From Nissolia schottii (taxonomy: Eukaryota > Streptophyta > Magnoliopsida > Fabales > Fabaceae), in assembly GCA_003254905.1 (NCBI GenBank), contig QANU01067165.1, forward strand, positions 563,706-627,705: a DNA stretch of 64,000 nucleotides. The letters are read 5' to 3'. The number at the start of each line of letters is the position of its first letter. Within the stretch, counting starts at the first letter, position 1. Of this stretch, positions 1 to 11,550 are shown one piece after another. The translations under genes and the position numbers were made by a program. Under the pieces are notes generated by a model that was not told the DNA's origin, ran no database searches, and saw only the letters and a list, made by a program, of their open reading frames with translations.

Positions 1-14
1 AACATATGAGCGAT

Positions 15-160
15 ACTGAAATTATCACAAGCAATGGCAATTTCAGTACCATTTAAAAAAAATGTTTCAGGATGCTGAAATCGCCATGAGGGTGGCAATT
101 TCAACACTATTTTAAAAAAATTGTCAGGGTGTTGAAATCGTCATGGGGGTGGCGATTTCC
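15..160. repeat. Left cluster of three GAAATCGCC/GGCGATTTC dyads
   Basis: Three imperfect palindromes lie at 15-47, 75-103 and 132-160. Each begins with TGAAATC or a variant and ends with a variant of GGCGATTTC, with a short spacer. Runs of A separate the units at about 56-62 and 113-120. The same type of dyad recurs three times at 11881-12064. Their place outside the TATA boxes suggests terminal or promoter elements of the transposon. No known family name is assigned. Confidence 0.7.
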
Positions 161-222
161 AACCCCACTCAGTCAAAATTTTGATTGAACGAAAATGCGC
201 CTGGAAGACCCAATAGTTCAAC

Positions 223-229
223 TATAAAA
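223..229 (+). promoter_or_regulatory. TATA box of the MULE transposase
   Basis: TATAAAA lies about 60 bases inside the left dyad cluster. It is followed by a CT-rich leader (about 265-355) of the kind common in plant 5' UTRs. The first recognisable transposase codons start near 404. Confidence 0.5.
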
Positions 230-403
230 TGAGAGGTGGGAGGCTTGAAGCTCTTCACAATTCTCTCATTCTTCTTCTTTCATTATTCTCTTTTTCATCT
301 TCTCACTTCTCTTATATCTATTCTTCTTTTGTTGATCCTCTATTCTTGTGTTTTTGTTTTGATACAAAAAAATGAATAGGGGAGGTGTTGTTGCGTTTAT
401 TTT

Positions 404-3400
404 TTTATAATGGTTCAGTGCAAAAGAATAATGTTGGGAGTGTTGAGTTTATTACTTTACACAAATCCGAGTTTATTGTAATTTGGTCGTCCATGTCATT
501 CGCAAATCTGTGTGGTGTAATATCTTCTCATTTTCCAAAAGAGTGTGACAAGAATAAGATATAAAGCTCCACTGTCTTTCATGAATGGATTGGTAAAATT
601 TTGACCTGTGACGATATCAAATGACGCTCAAGTGCAATAGATGTTTTATTTATACGAAAATTATAAGACACATCTGAGTAGCATTGATATTGTGAACTTC
701 GAGGGAGTATCTGCAAACGTTGATTTAGGTGTTGGTTCAAGTTCAAACGTAGTGCATCAACAAGACGTTGAGGCTGCATTGCTGTCAGATGATGAGTTCT
801 TCGCAGAGGAAGATGACGATGCAAGCTGGAGCAAGGATGAAAGTGACATTTCTGAAGGCGATGGAACGGACGACGATTCAAGTATTGTTATATAAATTTA
901 GTAGCAAAATAAACTATGATAATAATTGTAATTGTAATTACATTTAACTGTTGGGATTATATACTTAAGTGTTTATAATTTAATGTCAAGTCAATTAAAC
1001 CAAAATGGAAATAAGTTGTACTAAAATGGGTTGAACAATATTATATCTTAAATTAATTATGCACATTGACAGATATGCAAAGTATGTTCTATGCTTGCCT
1101 TGTGATGAGGATCTTGCGTATCAGAACTGCAAATCTGTTGACTAAAAATTGTAGTTTAGTAGGAAAATAAACTAAAATAATAATTGTAATTGTAATTACA
1201 TTTAGATATTGAGTTTTTTAATTAATTGCTTATAAATTAATGTCAAGTCAGTTAAAGTGGAAATATTTTGTACTAAAATGGATCCAACAATATTATATCT
1301 TAAATTAATTATGTACATTAACAGATATGCAAAGTATGCTCTATGCTCGTCTCGTGATGAGGATCTTGCATATCAGAACTGCAAATCTATTGACTATAAT
1401 AATAATTTTAATTGTCTGTTATTACATTTAATTGATTAATGGTTTTATTAAATGATACAAATGATGAAGGAAATGCACAACTGGATGATCTACCAGCTTT
1501 CTTGTGCACCTTTGATGTTGATGGGATTCGTGCATCTGATTTTGGAGATTTGCATAATGATTATTTTGCAAGTGATGATCAGTCCATAGGAAAATATTTT
1601 GTTGATAAGGATGCTGTTAAAGAAGTTGTTGCAAGTCATTGATTGCGTATTGGGGTTGATTACAAAATTAAAGAGTCTGAACCGACGACGTACTTCTACA
1701 AATGCAAGAACTTTGACCAAGGATGTGAATGACTTATCAAGGTCACACTGAAAAAAAAATAGTTGCTATTGGGAGGTCACAAAATACAACAACCCTCACA
1801 CTTGCCTTGTTACGCAGCTTACACGCGACCACTTAAAGTTGAGTTCTTTCAAGATTGTTGGCATGATATTGGCACAAATAAGGGCAAAGCCAACAATGCC
1901 TATAAAGTCCATTTAAGCAACTATTATGGACCGCGAAGGATATTGGCCATCATATAGAAAAGCTTGGCTTGAAAAGCAAAATGCAATTGCACAAGTCTAC
2001 GACAATTGGGAACAATCCTACAATGACTTGCCATATTGGTTGATTGCATTACAACATTTTGATAATTCATGCCCATATGAAGTTAATACTACTGATGCTT
2101 ACAACGCTGATGGATCTATTAGGACGGATGTTATAACTTTTTGATGTGCGTTTTGGGGTTTTGGCCTTTGTATTAATGCATTCAATTACTGGAAGCCTAT
2201 GATTCAGGTGGATGAAACACACTTATAAGGAACATACAAGGGTGTTTTGTTGATGACATCAACACAAGATGGTGATCAAAACATTGTTCCCATTGCATTT
2301 ACAATTGTCGAGGGTGAAACAGGAGATGCATGGTATTTTTTCTTAAAACATTTGCGGCAATCGTTACCAGAGGGATGCCAAATTGGCTTGATATCTGATT
2401 GGCACGAGTCTATAAAGTCCGCAGTACGACGAATGGTTGGTTTTAGGCATACCATCTGTACTATATCAGACATATTGCACAGAATTTCACCAGACACTTC
2501 AAAGTGAAGTTCATGGAAAAGCTTGTGAAGGCTATTGGTAACTTACATTTTTTTACTACTTTTGTTTACAGTTTTCCATACAAATATTTATTTCATTACA
2601 TTTGAGTATAAGTTTTTGGACATTTCTTTTACAGGGTATTCGAGCACAAAAGAGCAATACAATCATCGTTATGAAAGACCGCGACAGCATAATGAAGCGT
2701 ACGCTGCTTGGATTGACGAGATCCGTAGAGAAAAATGGATTTGTGCCTTTGATGGTGGAAGTCGTTACTCTCATATGACGACAAACCTAGCCGAGTCAAT
2801 GTACTTCAAATTTCTAGAGGCTCGCAATTTTTTGATAATGGCATTAGTGCAAGAAACGTATTTCAAGACGTCTGCCTGTTTGTTACAAACGCGAGAAATG
2901 CACATGCTCGAAGGAATACAAGTCATGAATACTTAAAGTTTTTGACTGAAACACTACAAAAAATAATGACACAAATAGGGACGTTGCAGGTTATACTCAC
3001 CTTTATGCAATAGTAAATCCATTTTTACAAGTTTTTGATTTTGGTTATGAAGTTCACGATTGTGTATTGCAGGTTTTCAAGAGTTTCACAAGTATTCCAT
3101 TGCAAGGATTTATCATCATACAATCAATTCAAGGTTGATCTGAGGAGGACATACTGTGGCTGTGACGCTTTTCAAAGATTTAAGTTTTCGTGTGTTCATG
3201 TAATGGCATGTTGTGACACTGCGAGTGATCTGGACTGGCGGGCATACGTCAACAGTGTTTACACCATGGACAACCTTTGCAAAGTGTATGAGCAAGATTT
3301 TCAGGTTGTTGGTCACAAATCAACGTGGCCTCACGTCACATATCTGCTCGTTATTCTAGACGACAGTTTGAAGTGCAACAAACAGGCCAGCCGAAATCTA

Positions 3401-3442
3401 CTCGTTTCTAAAAAGAAATGGATTTTTGCAGAGAGACAGTGA
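404..3442 (+). pseudogene. Mutator-like (MuDR-type) transposase pseudogene
   Basis: Translated pieces in changing frames match the order of a plant MULE transposase. The N-terminal region (404-640) contains NGSVQ, GSVEFI and SHFPKEC. An acidic stretch follows (641-895), then the MuDR-type DNA-binding region (about 1580-1735, with ESEPTTYFYKCKNFDQGCE). The catalytic core starts near 1930 with YRKAWLEKQ, then VDETHL (2208) and GTYKG, then NIVPIAFTIVEGETGDAWYF and GLISDWHES (2386-2412). The C-terminal part contains AFDGGSRYSHMTTNLAES and a SWIM zinc finger (CGCDAF...CVHVMACC, 3157-3220), ending with a TWPHV motif. In-frame stops (for example TAA directly after VDETHL at 2227 and TGA near 2505) and several frame changes make it non-functional, although one or two breaks could be small introns. 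The role of an intact protein would be cut-and-paste transposition. Confidence 0.85.
895..1398. repeat. Two-copy tandem duplication of about 250 bp inside the MULE
   Basis: Copy 1 (about 895-1150) and copy 2 (about 1151-1398) share long similar stretches, for example GATATGCAAAGTATG, GATGAGGATCTTGC and CAGAACTGCAAATCT, in the same order. The copies differ at many sites, so the duplication is old. It lies between the acidic N-terminal region and the DNA-binding region of the transposase. Confidence 0.8.
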
Positions 3443-3648
3443 CAAAGACGTTGTAAACTCTATAGTGGAACATGTCACAATAGTAGTCATTGTCCACACG
3501 CTGGTGCAGGGCCACGTCACCAGACGTAGAACACTAATATTGTCACATGATAAATATTTTTCTATGTAAAAATTCTATGTGAAACGTGTTATTATGACGA
3601 TTGATTTGCCTAACACCCATATGAACATTGATTTAGATTACACCTATG

Positions 3649-4260
3649 TTTAGGTTTAGGTTTAGGGTTTAAGGTAATGGTTAGGGTTTAATTTTAAGGT
3701 TAAGGGTAGGGTTTGGGGTTTAAGGTTAGGGTTTAGGGTTAGATTTATGTTATGGTTTAAGGTTTGAGGTTAATATTAGGATTTAGGATTATGGTTAAGG
3801 TTTAGGGGTAAAGTTAGGGTTTAAGGGTAGGGTTTATGATTAGGTTTAAGGTTAAGGTATAGGGCTATGATTAAGGTTTAAGGTTAGGTTTTATGGTTTA
3901 AGTGTAGGGTTTAATTTTAGGGTTAAGGTTAGTGTTATGATAAGGGATTAGGTTTAGGGTTTATGTTATGGTTTAGGTTTAGGGTTAAGGTTAGGATTTA
4001 GGATTTAAGGTTAAGATTAAGGTTAGCTTTAGGTTGTAGGCTAGGCTTTAGGGTTTATGGTTTAGGGTTAGGGTTTAATGTTAAGGTTAATGTTAGGTTT
4101 AGATTTTAGGATTTAAGGTTATGCTTTAGGGTGTAGGGTTAAGGTTTAGGGTTTAGGGTTTAAGATTAAGGTTAATGTTAAGGTTAGATTTAGGTTTTAG
4201 AGTTTAAGGTTAGGCTTTAGGGTTTAGCAATAGGGTTTAAGGGTTTAAGGATAGGGTTAG
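3649..4260 (+). repeat. Degenerate telomere-like (TTTAGGG) array, copy 1
   Basis: About 600 bases are built of TTTAGGG, TTAGGG, TTTAAGG and related words, all in the G-rich orientation on the plus strand. The plant telomere repeat is TTTAGGG, but here the units are heavily mutated. The array directly follows the MULE C-terminal coding region. Confidence 0.85.
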
Positions 4261-4704
4261 TGACGTCAAAACGTCATTAATTTCAGTGCGCGATCAAATA
4301 ATAATTTATAAAACTAAGAAAATCCCAAAAACCTAGTATAAGGGCTAACCTAGGTCGTCTCTATGGAAGCAATTTCCAAGCCAATTATAATTACAATTAA
4401 AAAAGGGGGGTTGGATTGATGAATATAAATAAAAAGAAAGAAAAACGAAAGTAAGTCAACAATGATAAAAAAAACAATATCCTGCATACGGCTTTTCTAG
4501 ATCAAGGATTAATTGTCGTTGATTCCTAATTAATTATTCATAAGAGGGGATGTTGTTTATTAGTTGAAATCTTTAACTAATACGCAATTCACTTAAGAGA
4601 CTACGATCGTTAATCCCCTAAGCATTTATTAATACAAGAATTAAAACTAAGATCTCAGCATTTAAAACCCATATCAATTATGTCCCAATTGCACAACCTA
4701 ATTA
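4261..4704. mobile_element. Left part of an LTR-like insertion (first copy of the duplicated segment)
   Basis: This is nearly identical to 6459-6899, where the insertion continues to 7947. It is cut off by the N at 4705. No coding sequence was found. Confidence 0.55.
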
Positions 4705-4705
4705 N
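4705..4705. other. Assembly gap of one base
   Basis: A single N joins two near-identical 2.2 kb segments. Confidence 0.99.
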
Positions 4706-5640
4706 AGTTCATGGAAAAGCTTGTGAAGGCTATTGGTAACTTACATTTTTTTACTACTTTTGTTTACAATTTTCCATACAAATATTTATTTCATTACATT
4801 TGAGTATGAGTTTTTGGACATTTCTTTTACAGGGTATTCGAGCACAGTAGAGCAATACAATCATCGTTATGAAAGACCGCGACAGCATAATGAAGCGTAC
4901 GCTGCTTGGATTGACGAGATCCGTACAGAAAAATGGATTTGTGCCTTTGATGGTGGAAGTCGTTACTCTCATATGACGACAAACCTAGCCGAGTCAATGT
5001 ACTTCAAATTTCTAGAGGCTCGCAATTTTCTGATAATGGCATTAGTGCAAGAAACGTATTTCAAGACGTCTGCCTGTTTGTTACAAACGCGAGAAATGCA
5101 CATGCTCGAAGGAATACAAGTCATGAATACTTAAAGTTTTTGACTGAAACACTACAAAAAATAATGACACAAATAGGGACGTTGCAGGTTATACTCACCT
5201 TTATGTAATAGTAAATCCATTTTTACAAGTTTTTGATTTTGGTTATGAAGTTCACGATTGTGTATTGCAGGTTTTCAAGAGTTTCGCAAGTATTCCATTG
5301 CAAGGATTTATCATCATACAATCAATTCAAGGTTGATCTGAGGAGGACATACTGTGGCTGTGACGCTTTTCAAAGATTTAAGTTTTCGTGTGTTCATGTA
5401 ATGGCATGTTGTGACACTGCGAGTGATCTGGACTGGCGGGCATACGTCAACAGTGTTTACACCATGGACAACCTTTGCAAAGTGTATGAGCAAGATTTTC
5501 AGGTTGTTGGTCACAAATCAACGTGGCCTCACGTCACATATCTGCTCGTTATTCTAGACGACAGTTTGAAGTGCAACAAACAGGCCAGCCGAAATCTACT
5601 CGTTTCTAAAAAGAAATGGATTTTTGCAGAGAGACAGTGA
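4706..5640 (+). pseudogene. Second copy of the MULE transposase C-terminal region
   Basis: This repeats 2508-3442 almost base for base. It has the same AFDGGSRYSHMTTNLAES region, the same stop after the VMNT peptide (near 5132), and the same SWIM motif CGCDAF...CVHVMACC. The catalytic N-terminal half is absent. It is most likely an allelic copy created by assembly (see the N at 4705), not an independent gene. Confidence 0.85.
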
Positions 5641-5846
5641 CAAAGACGTTGTAAACTCTATAGTGGAACATGTCACAATAGTAGTCATTGTCCACACGCT
5701 GGTGCAGGGCCACGTCACCAGACGTAGAACACTAATATTGTCACATGATAAATATTTTTCTATGTAAAAATTCTATGTGAAACGTGTTATTATGACGATT
5801 GATTTGCCTAACACCCATATGAACATTGATTTAGATTACACCTATG

Positions 5847-6458
5847 TTTAGGTTTAGGTTTAGGGTTTAAGGTAATGGTTAGGGTTTAATTTTAAGGTTA
5901 AGGGTAGGGTTTGGGGTTTAAGGTTAGGGTTTAGGGTTAGATTTATGTTATGGTTTAAGGTTTGAGGTTAATATTAGGATTTAGGATTATGGTTAAGGTT
6001 TAGGGGTAAAGTTAGGGTTTAAGGGTAGGGTTTATGATTAGGTTTAAGGTTAAGGTATAGGGCTATGATTAAGGTTTAAGGTTAGGTTTTATGGTTTAAG
6101 TGTAGGGTTTAATTTTAGGGTTAAGGTTAGTGTTATGATAAGGGATTAGGTTTAGGGTTTATGTTATGGTTTAGGTTTAGGGTTAAGGTTAGGATTTAGG
6201 ATTTAAGGTTAAGATTAAGGTTAGCTTTAGGTTGTAGGCTAGGCTTTAGGGTTTATGGTTTAGGGTTAGGGTTTAATGTTAAGGTTAATGTTAGGTTTAG
6301 ATTTTAGGATTTAAGGTTATGCTTTAGGGTGTAGGGTTAAGGTTTAGGGTTTAGGGTTTAAGATTAAGGTTAATGTTAAGGTTAGATTTAGGTTTTAGAG
6401 TTTAAGGTTAGGCTTTAGGGTTTAGCAATAGGGTTTAAGGGTTTAGGGATAGGGTTAG
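5847..6458 (+). repeat. Degenerate telomere-like array, copy 2
   Basis: This is the counterpart of 3649-4260 in the second segment, with the same order of degenerate TTTAGGG units. It ends in ...GGGTTAG immediately before the LTR-like insertion. Confidence 0.85.
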
Positions 6459-7947
6459 TGACGTCAAAATGTCATTAATTTCAGTGCGCGATCAAATAAT
6501 AATTTATAAAACTAAGAAAATCCCAAAAACCTAGTATAAGGGCTAACCTAGGTCGTCTCTATAGAAGCAATTTCCAAGCCAATTATAATTACAATTAAAA
6601 AAAGGGGTTGGATTAATGAATATAAATAAAAAGAAAGCAAAACGAAAGTAAGTCAACAATGATAAAAAGCAATATCCTGCATACGGCTTTTCTAGATCAA
6701 GGATTAATTGTCGTTGGTTCCTAATTAATTATTCATAAGAGGGGATGTTGTTTATTAGTTGAAATCTTTAACTAATACGCAATTCACTTAAGAGAGTACG
6801 ATCGTTAATCCCCTAAGCATTTATTAATATAAGAATTAAAACTAAGATCTCAGTATTTAAAATCCATATCAATTATGTCCCAATTGCACAACCTAATTAA
6901 ATCTAATTAGTTCCCCAAAAAGTTCCCAAATCCTAAATCAATAAATCCTACAATTGTCAAGATCTATCAACCTAGAAGTAACCCTAACCAACAACATGCG
7001 ATCGCTATATTAGTAATTAGGGGTGGAACAAATCATGAATAAACATTAAACACAAGACCTCAAATTAATCCTAATCTAGAGTTACCGCATGCAAGATATT
7101 AAGAAAACTACCCGTCCATGGATGGAGGATAAAGGCTCATAATAAATAATAAAATAATAAGAGAGCAGAAAATAATGGAGAATTAAAATAACAAAACCTA
7201 AATTAGAGAACAAAAGAAATTCGCAAATAGTTAAGAGCTTGCGTTGTCAATGCGAGCGTTCCAACAATCCTTGAAGAACTAATAACTAAGCACTATTAAC
7301 ATAAACCTAAAGTGCAAAAAATAAAAGTGGAGGGTGAGTATGAAGTTGTTTCCAAGATGTTGAGAGAGGATATCTATTTGTAGAGGATTGGCACAAAGTG
7401 GGAATAAATCCAGCACTTTTAGCACAACAGTTAGTAAAGTCGCGATAACTTTGGCTACAAATATTGGATTGAGGTGATTCAAATCTCCAATTAAAGCTAA
7501 GAGATAGATCTACAACTTTGTAGTTGACATAAAATCGAGATTCAATCTCCATCTTGGCACAAAATCCGAAGCAAAGTCAGCATTAAAAATCCTCAGCAAA
7601 TCTTTGACCAAATCTTTTTAAATTTGAATTCAATCTTGCATTTATTGGTCCAAATCTTCTCTTCAAATCTCTTCTTTAAAATTTATATCTTATCAAATCT
7701 TCTTCAAATCTTCATTGATCCTCTTGACAATTTATTTTCTGCAATTAAAATAGAAAACTAAAAAAGAACAAAAGAAATCTACACATTAAATTCTAAGATA
7801 AAATAATGCTTAAAATTGCATTTTTCTCAATTTCTCACAAAAGAGGATAATGTGCAAAATATATTAATTAAGCATTAAAATCACACATTTTTAGTATGCA
7901 ATGTTTAATTATAGAATAATAAAATAGGGTACAAAATCCACCTATCA
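6459..7947. mobile_element. LTR-like insertion inside the telomere-like array
   Basis: A 1489-base non-telomeric block starts TGACGTC and ends CCTATCA (TG...CA ends), with telomere-like repeats directly on both sides. It has no convincing coding region. An 80-base stretch near 7470-7550 is similar to 57775-57850, so it belongs to a dispersed family with a second member in this window. The size and ends fit a solo LTR, but a clean 5-bp target duplication is not evident. Family not determined. Confidence 0.5.
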
Positions 7948-7949
7948 AA

Positions 7950-8559
7950 TTAGGGTTTAGGGTTTAAGGTTAAGGGTATGTTTAGGTTTTAGGGTTTAAG
8001 GCTAGGCTTTAGGGTTTATGGTTTAATATTTAGGATTAGGGTTTAATGTTTATTATTTAAGGTTAAGGTTAATGTTGGGGTTAGGCTTATGGTTTAGGGT
8101 TTAGAATTAGGGTTGAAGGTTTAGAGCTTAGGATTTAAGGTTAAGGTTAAGGTTAGGTTTAGGTTTTAGGGTCTAGGGTTAGGCTGTAGGGTTTAAGGGT
8201 TTATGCTTTAGGGTTAAGGTTAGTGTTTAGGGTTTAAGGTTAATAGTAGGTTTAGGTGTAGGGTTTTATGGTTTAGGATTTAGGGGTTAGGGTTAGGGTT
8301 AGTGTTGAGGTTAGGGTTTAAGGTTTAAGGTTAAGGTTAAGGGTTGGTATGTGTTTAGGGTTTAGGGTTTAGGGTTTAGGTTAAGATTAATGTTAGGTTT
8401 AGATTTTAGGATTTAAGGTTAGGCTTGAGGGTTTAGGTTTAGGGTTATTAGGTTATGGTTTTAGGTGTAGGGGTTAAGATTAAGGTTAGGTTTAGGTTTT
8501 AGGGCTAAAGGTTAGGGTTTGGGGTTTAGTTTTAGGTTTAGGGTTTAAGATTAGGGTTA
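7950..8559 (+). repeat. Degenerate telomere-like array, continuation after the insertion
   Basis: The same kind of TTTAGGG-derived words in the same orientation resume directly after the LTR-like block. This suggests that the block split one original array of about 1.2 kb. Confidence 0.85.
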
Positions 8560-8761
8560 ATAATAATAATGATGATGATGATGATGATGATGATGGTGAT
8601 GTTCTATTCTTATTAATAATAAGAAAAAGAATAATAATACTAATAATAATAATAATACTAAGAAGGTTTTATTCTTCTTCCTATTATTATAGGAAACGGA
8701 GGAGGAGGTTCTATTCTTATTAATAATAATAATAATTATAATAGTAATAATAATACTAAGG

Positions 8762-8803
<42 letters not shown>

Positions 8804-8926
8804 GGATGAGGAGGAGGGGGTTCTATTCTTATTAATAATAGAATAATAATAATACTAAAAAGGTTGTATTAAGAAGAAGAAGAAAAAGGGAAGGAGGAGG
8901 TTTTATTCACATTAATAATAATTATA

Positions 8927-8984
<58 letters not shown>

Positions 8985-9030
8985 TAATAATAATAAGGTT
9001 CTATTCATATTAATAATAACTATAATAATA
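8560..9030. repeat. ATT/ATG/GAG triplet-rich complex minisatellite
   Basis: Runs of TAA, GAT, TTA and GAA triplets are embedded in a larger imperfect unit of roughly 110-120 bases. The unit contains GGTTCTATTCTTATTAATAAT followed by a purine tract such as GGAGGAGG. At least four units are visible, starting near 8600, 8705, 8815 and 8990. Confidence 0.8.
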
Positions 9031-9225
9031 TTGGATTTGATGAATTCAAACAGGTACATGTGCATTCAACTTCAGCCTATAAAGTATTGGGATTGGCCTA
9101 CGGGCCTAGGTGCCTCTGTAGGGTATATCTATTGGGTGTCCTAATATTTTCACAGTCTCGAAGTTCATGCACCTGCTTAGCTGCGCCACTGGTACTAGCT
9201 CCATTGTCGTTACCCCGACGCCCCA

Positions 9226-11550
9226 TTAACTGCTGCACTCGTCTCTGTACTCCTCAAACCCCCTCATAAATAGATTTCCCCTTCTAGCAGAGCTAGGCGA
9301 CGGTTGCCTCAGATTTGCATCATTCATGTTGTCATTGTCATCATATGATGCATCATCTGGTGGCTCATTTAGATTAAACGTTACCCTAACCCCAGTGTTA
9401 GAACCTAACGGCTCATAAACACCTCTATGCACTTTCATAGGATCCATGTCAACTGATTATCTTGGTGCGTAGAGGTGTTTCTGAGCCGTTAGGTATGGAG
9501 TCACTTCAACTTTATCAGCTTCATTCTGAGGATATTATGAAGACGAGGGGCCAAGGTTGAACAATTCAAAGTTTTCGTCAATTTGGTGCAATTGTTAAGT
9601 CATTTGTTCGCCTAGCCAAGCATAGAAACCTGGTTGGGGAGGCGGATTATACAAATCATTTTGGGGAGTCGGAGCATAGAAATTGGACTGGGGAGGCAGA
9701 GCAAAGAAACCATGTTAGGGAGGCGGAACATAGAAACCATGCGGATGTGCATCGTCAAATCCATGTGGTGGGGGCACGGGCACATTACCATGCGGCTACA
9801 AAGGATAGTATTGCTGCCAAACATCAGGTACCTATTGATGATCGTGTATTTCCTTAAGAAATCTATGACTATTATCCAAATGCTACTGCCAATATCGCAT
9901 GGTTGGTCTATAAGTAATAAGTCTCTTAGTGACTAGTGCCACGCGGTTATCCCACATCTGAATCCACTGATAATGCCTTTGCACCTAGTTTATACATGCC
10001 AACCCTCGTGGATTTCCCCTCAAATCGAGATTATGAGCTCGACCAGAATGTTGCAACTAGGCCCAACAGGCACCGTCTGAACCATACCAAATTGGCGGAG
10101 CACGTGATCAGCTGCATGCCACCCAATAATTTCAAAGCATATTAGTGGACATACTACTGACCATATACCCTGTTTATTCCTCACTTCCCCTGGGATGGCT
10201 GCGGCAACCTTGGGTTTACGATATAGCTGCCATATAAACTGCACACAAAAATAATCAATTATAGTGGGATATTAACAAAACACAATTGTTTATAATATTT
10301 TAACTATTTAATCTATATCTCATTTGGGGCAATGTAGTCTATGGCTTTTCTGCATTCTTTGACAGTAATATCATGGATATTGGGATTATACACATGATCA
10401 ACCCATCTGCAAGATATTTTATTGATTAAGTTAATAATAAAAAAATAAGCACAATTAAAGTAATAATAAACATTGCAACTGTCAACTTAATAAACTATTA
10501 CCTTGTCGCAAGGGAAAAATAGAACTGGTTATAGTCATGTGGATTGGGGGCAAATTTGGGAAATCTATGAAATGCCCACACTTAACAAGCACCATGCAAC
10601 TACCGATTCCTTTACACTTTGTGCGTGTAGCATGACATAAAGATCTCTGAAGCATGGCCAGAATAGTTGAACCCCAACTATATTTTCTCAGGCCACCCAA
10701 ATCTCGAAGAATAGCCAAGTACTTTGAATGGATCCAGTTATCATGCTTATCGCAAAACAAAATATTGTCAAACAACTGCAAAATATATCCGCGCTCATGT
10801 CATGTCACTATTTGCTGCATGTCATGCTCATCAATATCGTCGTGGATAACGACGCCAAAATTATTGTTCAGCCACCGAATTAGTGAATGTTTTGGCTATG
10901 TCATTGGGACCGGGTGTAACTCCAAGAAGTTCCTGACATAGTTTTACAAGACTAGGTCCCAAGAATATAATCTACGATGTGGTTATAGCTTCAGCCTCAC
11001 CGGCAATCCTAAGTATCATGTTCACATCCTCCAATGTGATTGCACATTCACCGTGTGAACGATGAAACATGTGGGTTTCCGGCCTCCACCTCTCAACAAG
11101 CGTGGAAATAAGTCATTGGTTCACTCTTATTTGGGGTGACAAGGCATAACAAACCGGCATTTTTCAAATACGGCTGTATAAGGGGATTCAATGGCTCAAT
11201 AACCCTGTGTCTAGTCCGCAACCGCCATGCATTATGTAACAATAATGATTAACATTAAAAAATAAACAAATAACAACTATTTTTTACTGCATTTATTTTT
11301 TTGTTAAAGCTATTCCACATAAATGGTACACAAGATCCTCATACTAAGGCAAGTGTAGAGCATACTTTGTGTCTCACTTTTTTACGACTATGTATCGATA
11401 TAACAATAAAATATGTTTGAATATAGACATGAATATACACATGACCAATCAATATATAAGATAAATATAAGTTTGATCATTCTGAAGGATTTTTTCTGAG
11501 ATGTGTAGTAATGGATTTACAGTATCATCTTCCTTTCGAAGTCTCACCAT
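9226..11550 (-). pseudogene. Plant mobile domain (PMD, MAIL1-type) pseudogene of the transposon
   Basis: Read leftward on minus. A possible start (MVRLRKEDD) is at 11550. The segment at 11130-10960 encodes LVERWRPETHMFHRSHGECA and ITLEDVNMILRIAGEAEA, a PMD hallmark. Next comes LGVTPGPNDIA, then LSWLNNNFG, then YLAILRDLGGLRKYSWGSTI (10720-10660), and IGSCMVLV with FPNLPP. The C-terminal PMD part (about 10244-10030) reads VAAAIPGEVRNKQGIWSVV...QFGMVQTVP. A proline-rich tail (about 9780-9600) has repeats of the type GFYVPPP, SNFYAPTPQ and NDLYNPPPQ. Stop codons occur (for example in place of the Trp before LISTLVERW, and before HERGYIL), so the copy is broken, though introns account for some gaps. 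The molecular function of PMD proteins is poorly known; host PMD proteins such as MAIN and MAIL1 affect meristem maintenance and silencing. Confidence 0.85.
9404..9493. repeat. 27-bp inverted repeat with 36-base loop
   Basis: Arms at 9404-9430 and 9467-9493 are complementary at 25 of 27 positions, with core CCTAACGGCTCA / TGAGCCGTTAGG. It lies in the C-terminal tail region of the PMD pseudogene. Confidence 0.85.

Larger units (their letters stand above)
2508..6899. repeat. Near-identical 2.2 kb tandem duplication with one N at the joint
   Basis: Bases 2508-4704 and 4706-6899 align at a constant offset of 2198 over most of their length. They differ only by scattered substitutions and small indels, such as STKEQ versus STVEQ and IRREK versus IRTEK in the encoded protein. 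Each copy contains the MULE C-terminus, a telomere-like array and the start of an LTR-like repeat. The only ambiguous base, N at 4705, is exactly between the copies. This pattern fits two alleles or overlapping contigs placed end to end better than a natural duplication, but it does not prove it. Confidence 0.9.

Noticed and set aside
3649..8559. True telomere or chromosome end
   Set aside because: Units are strongly degenerate, are interrupted, and lie inside transposon coding regions with ordinary genes further on.
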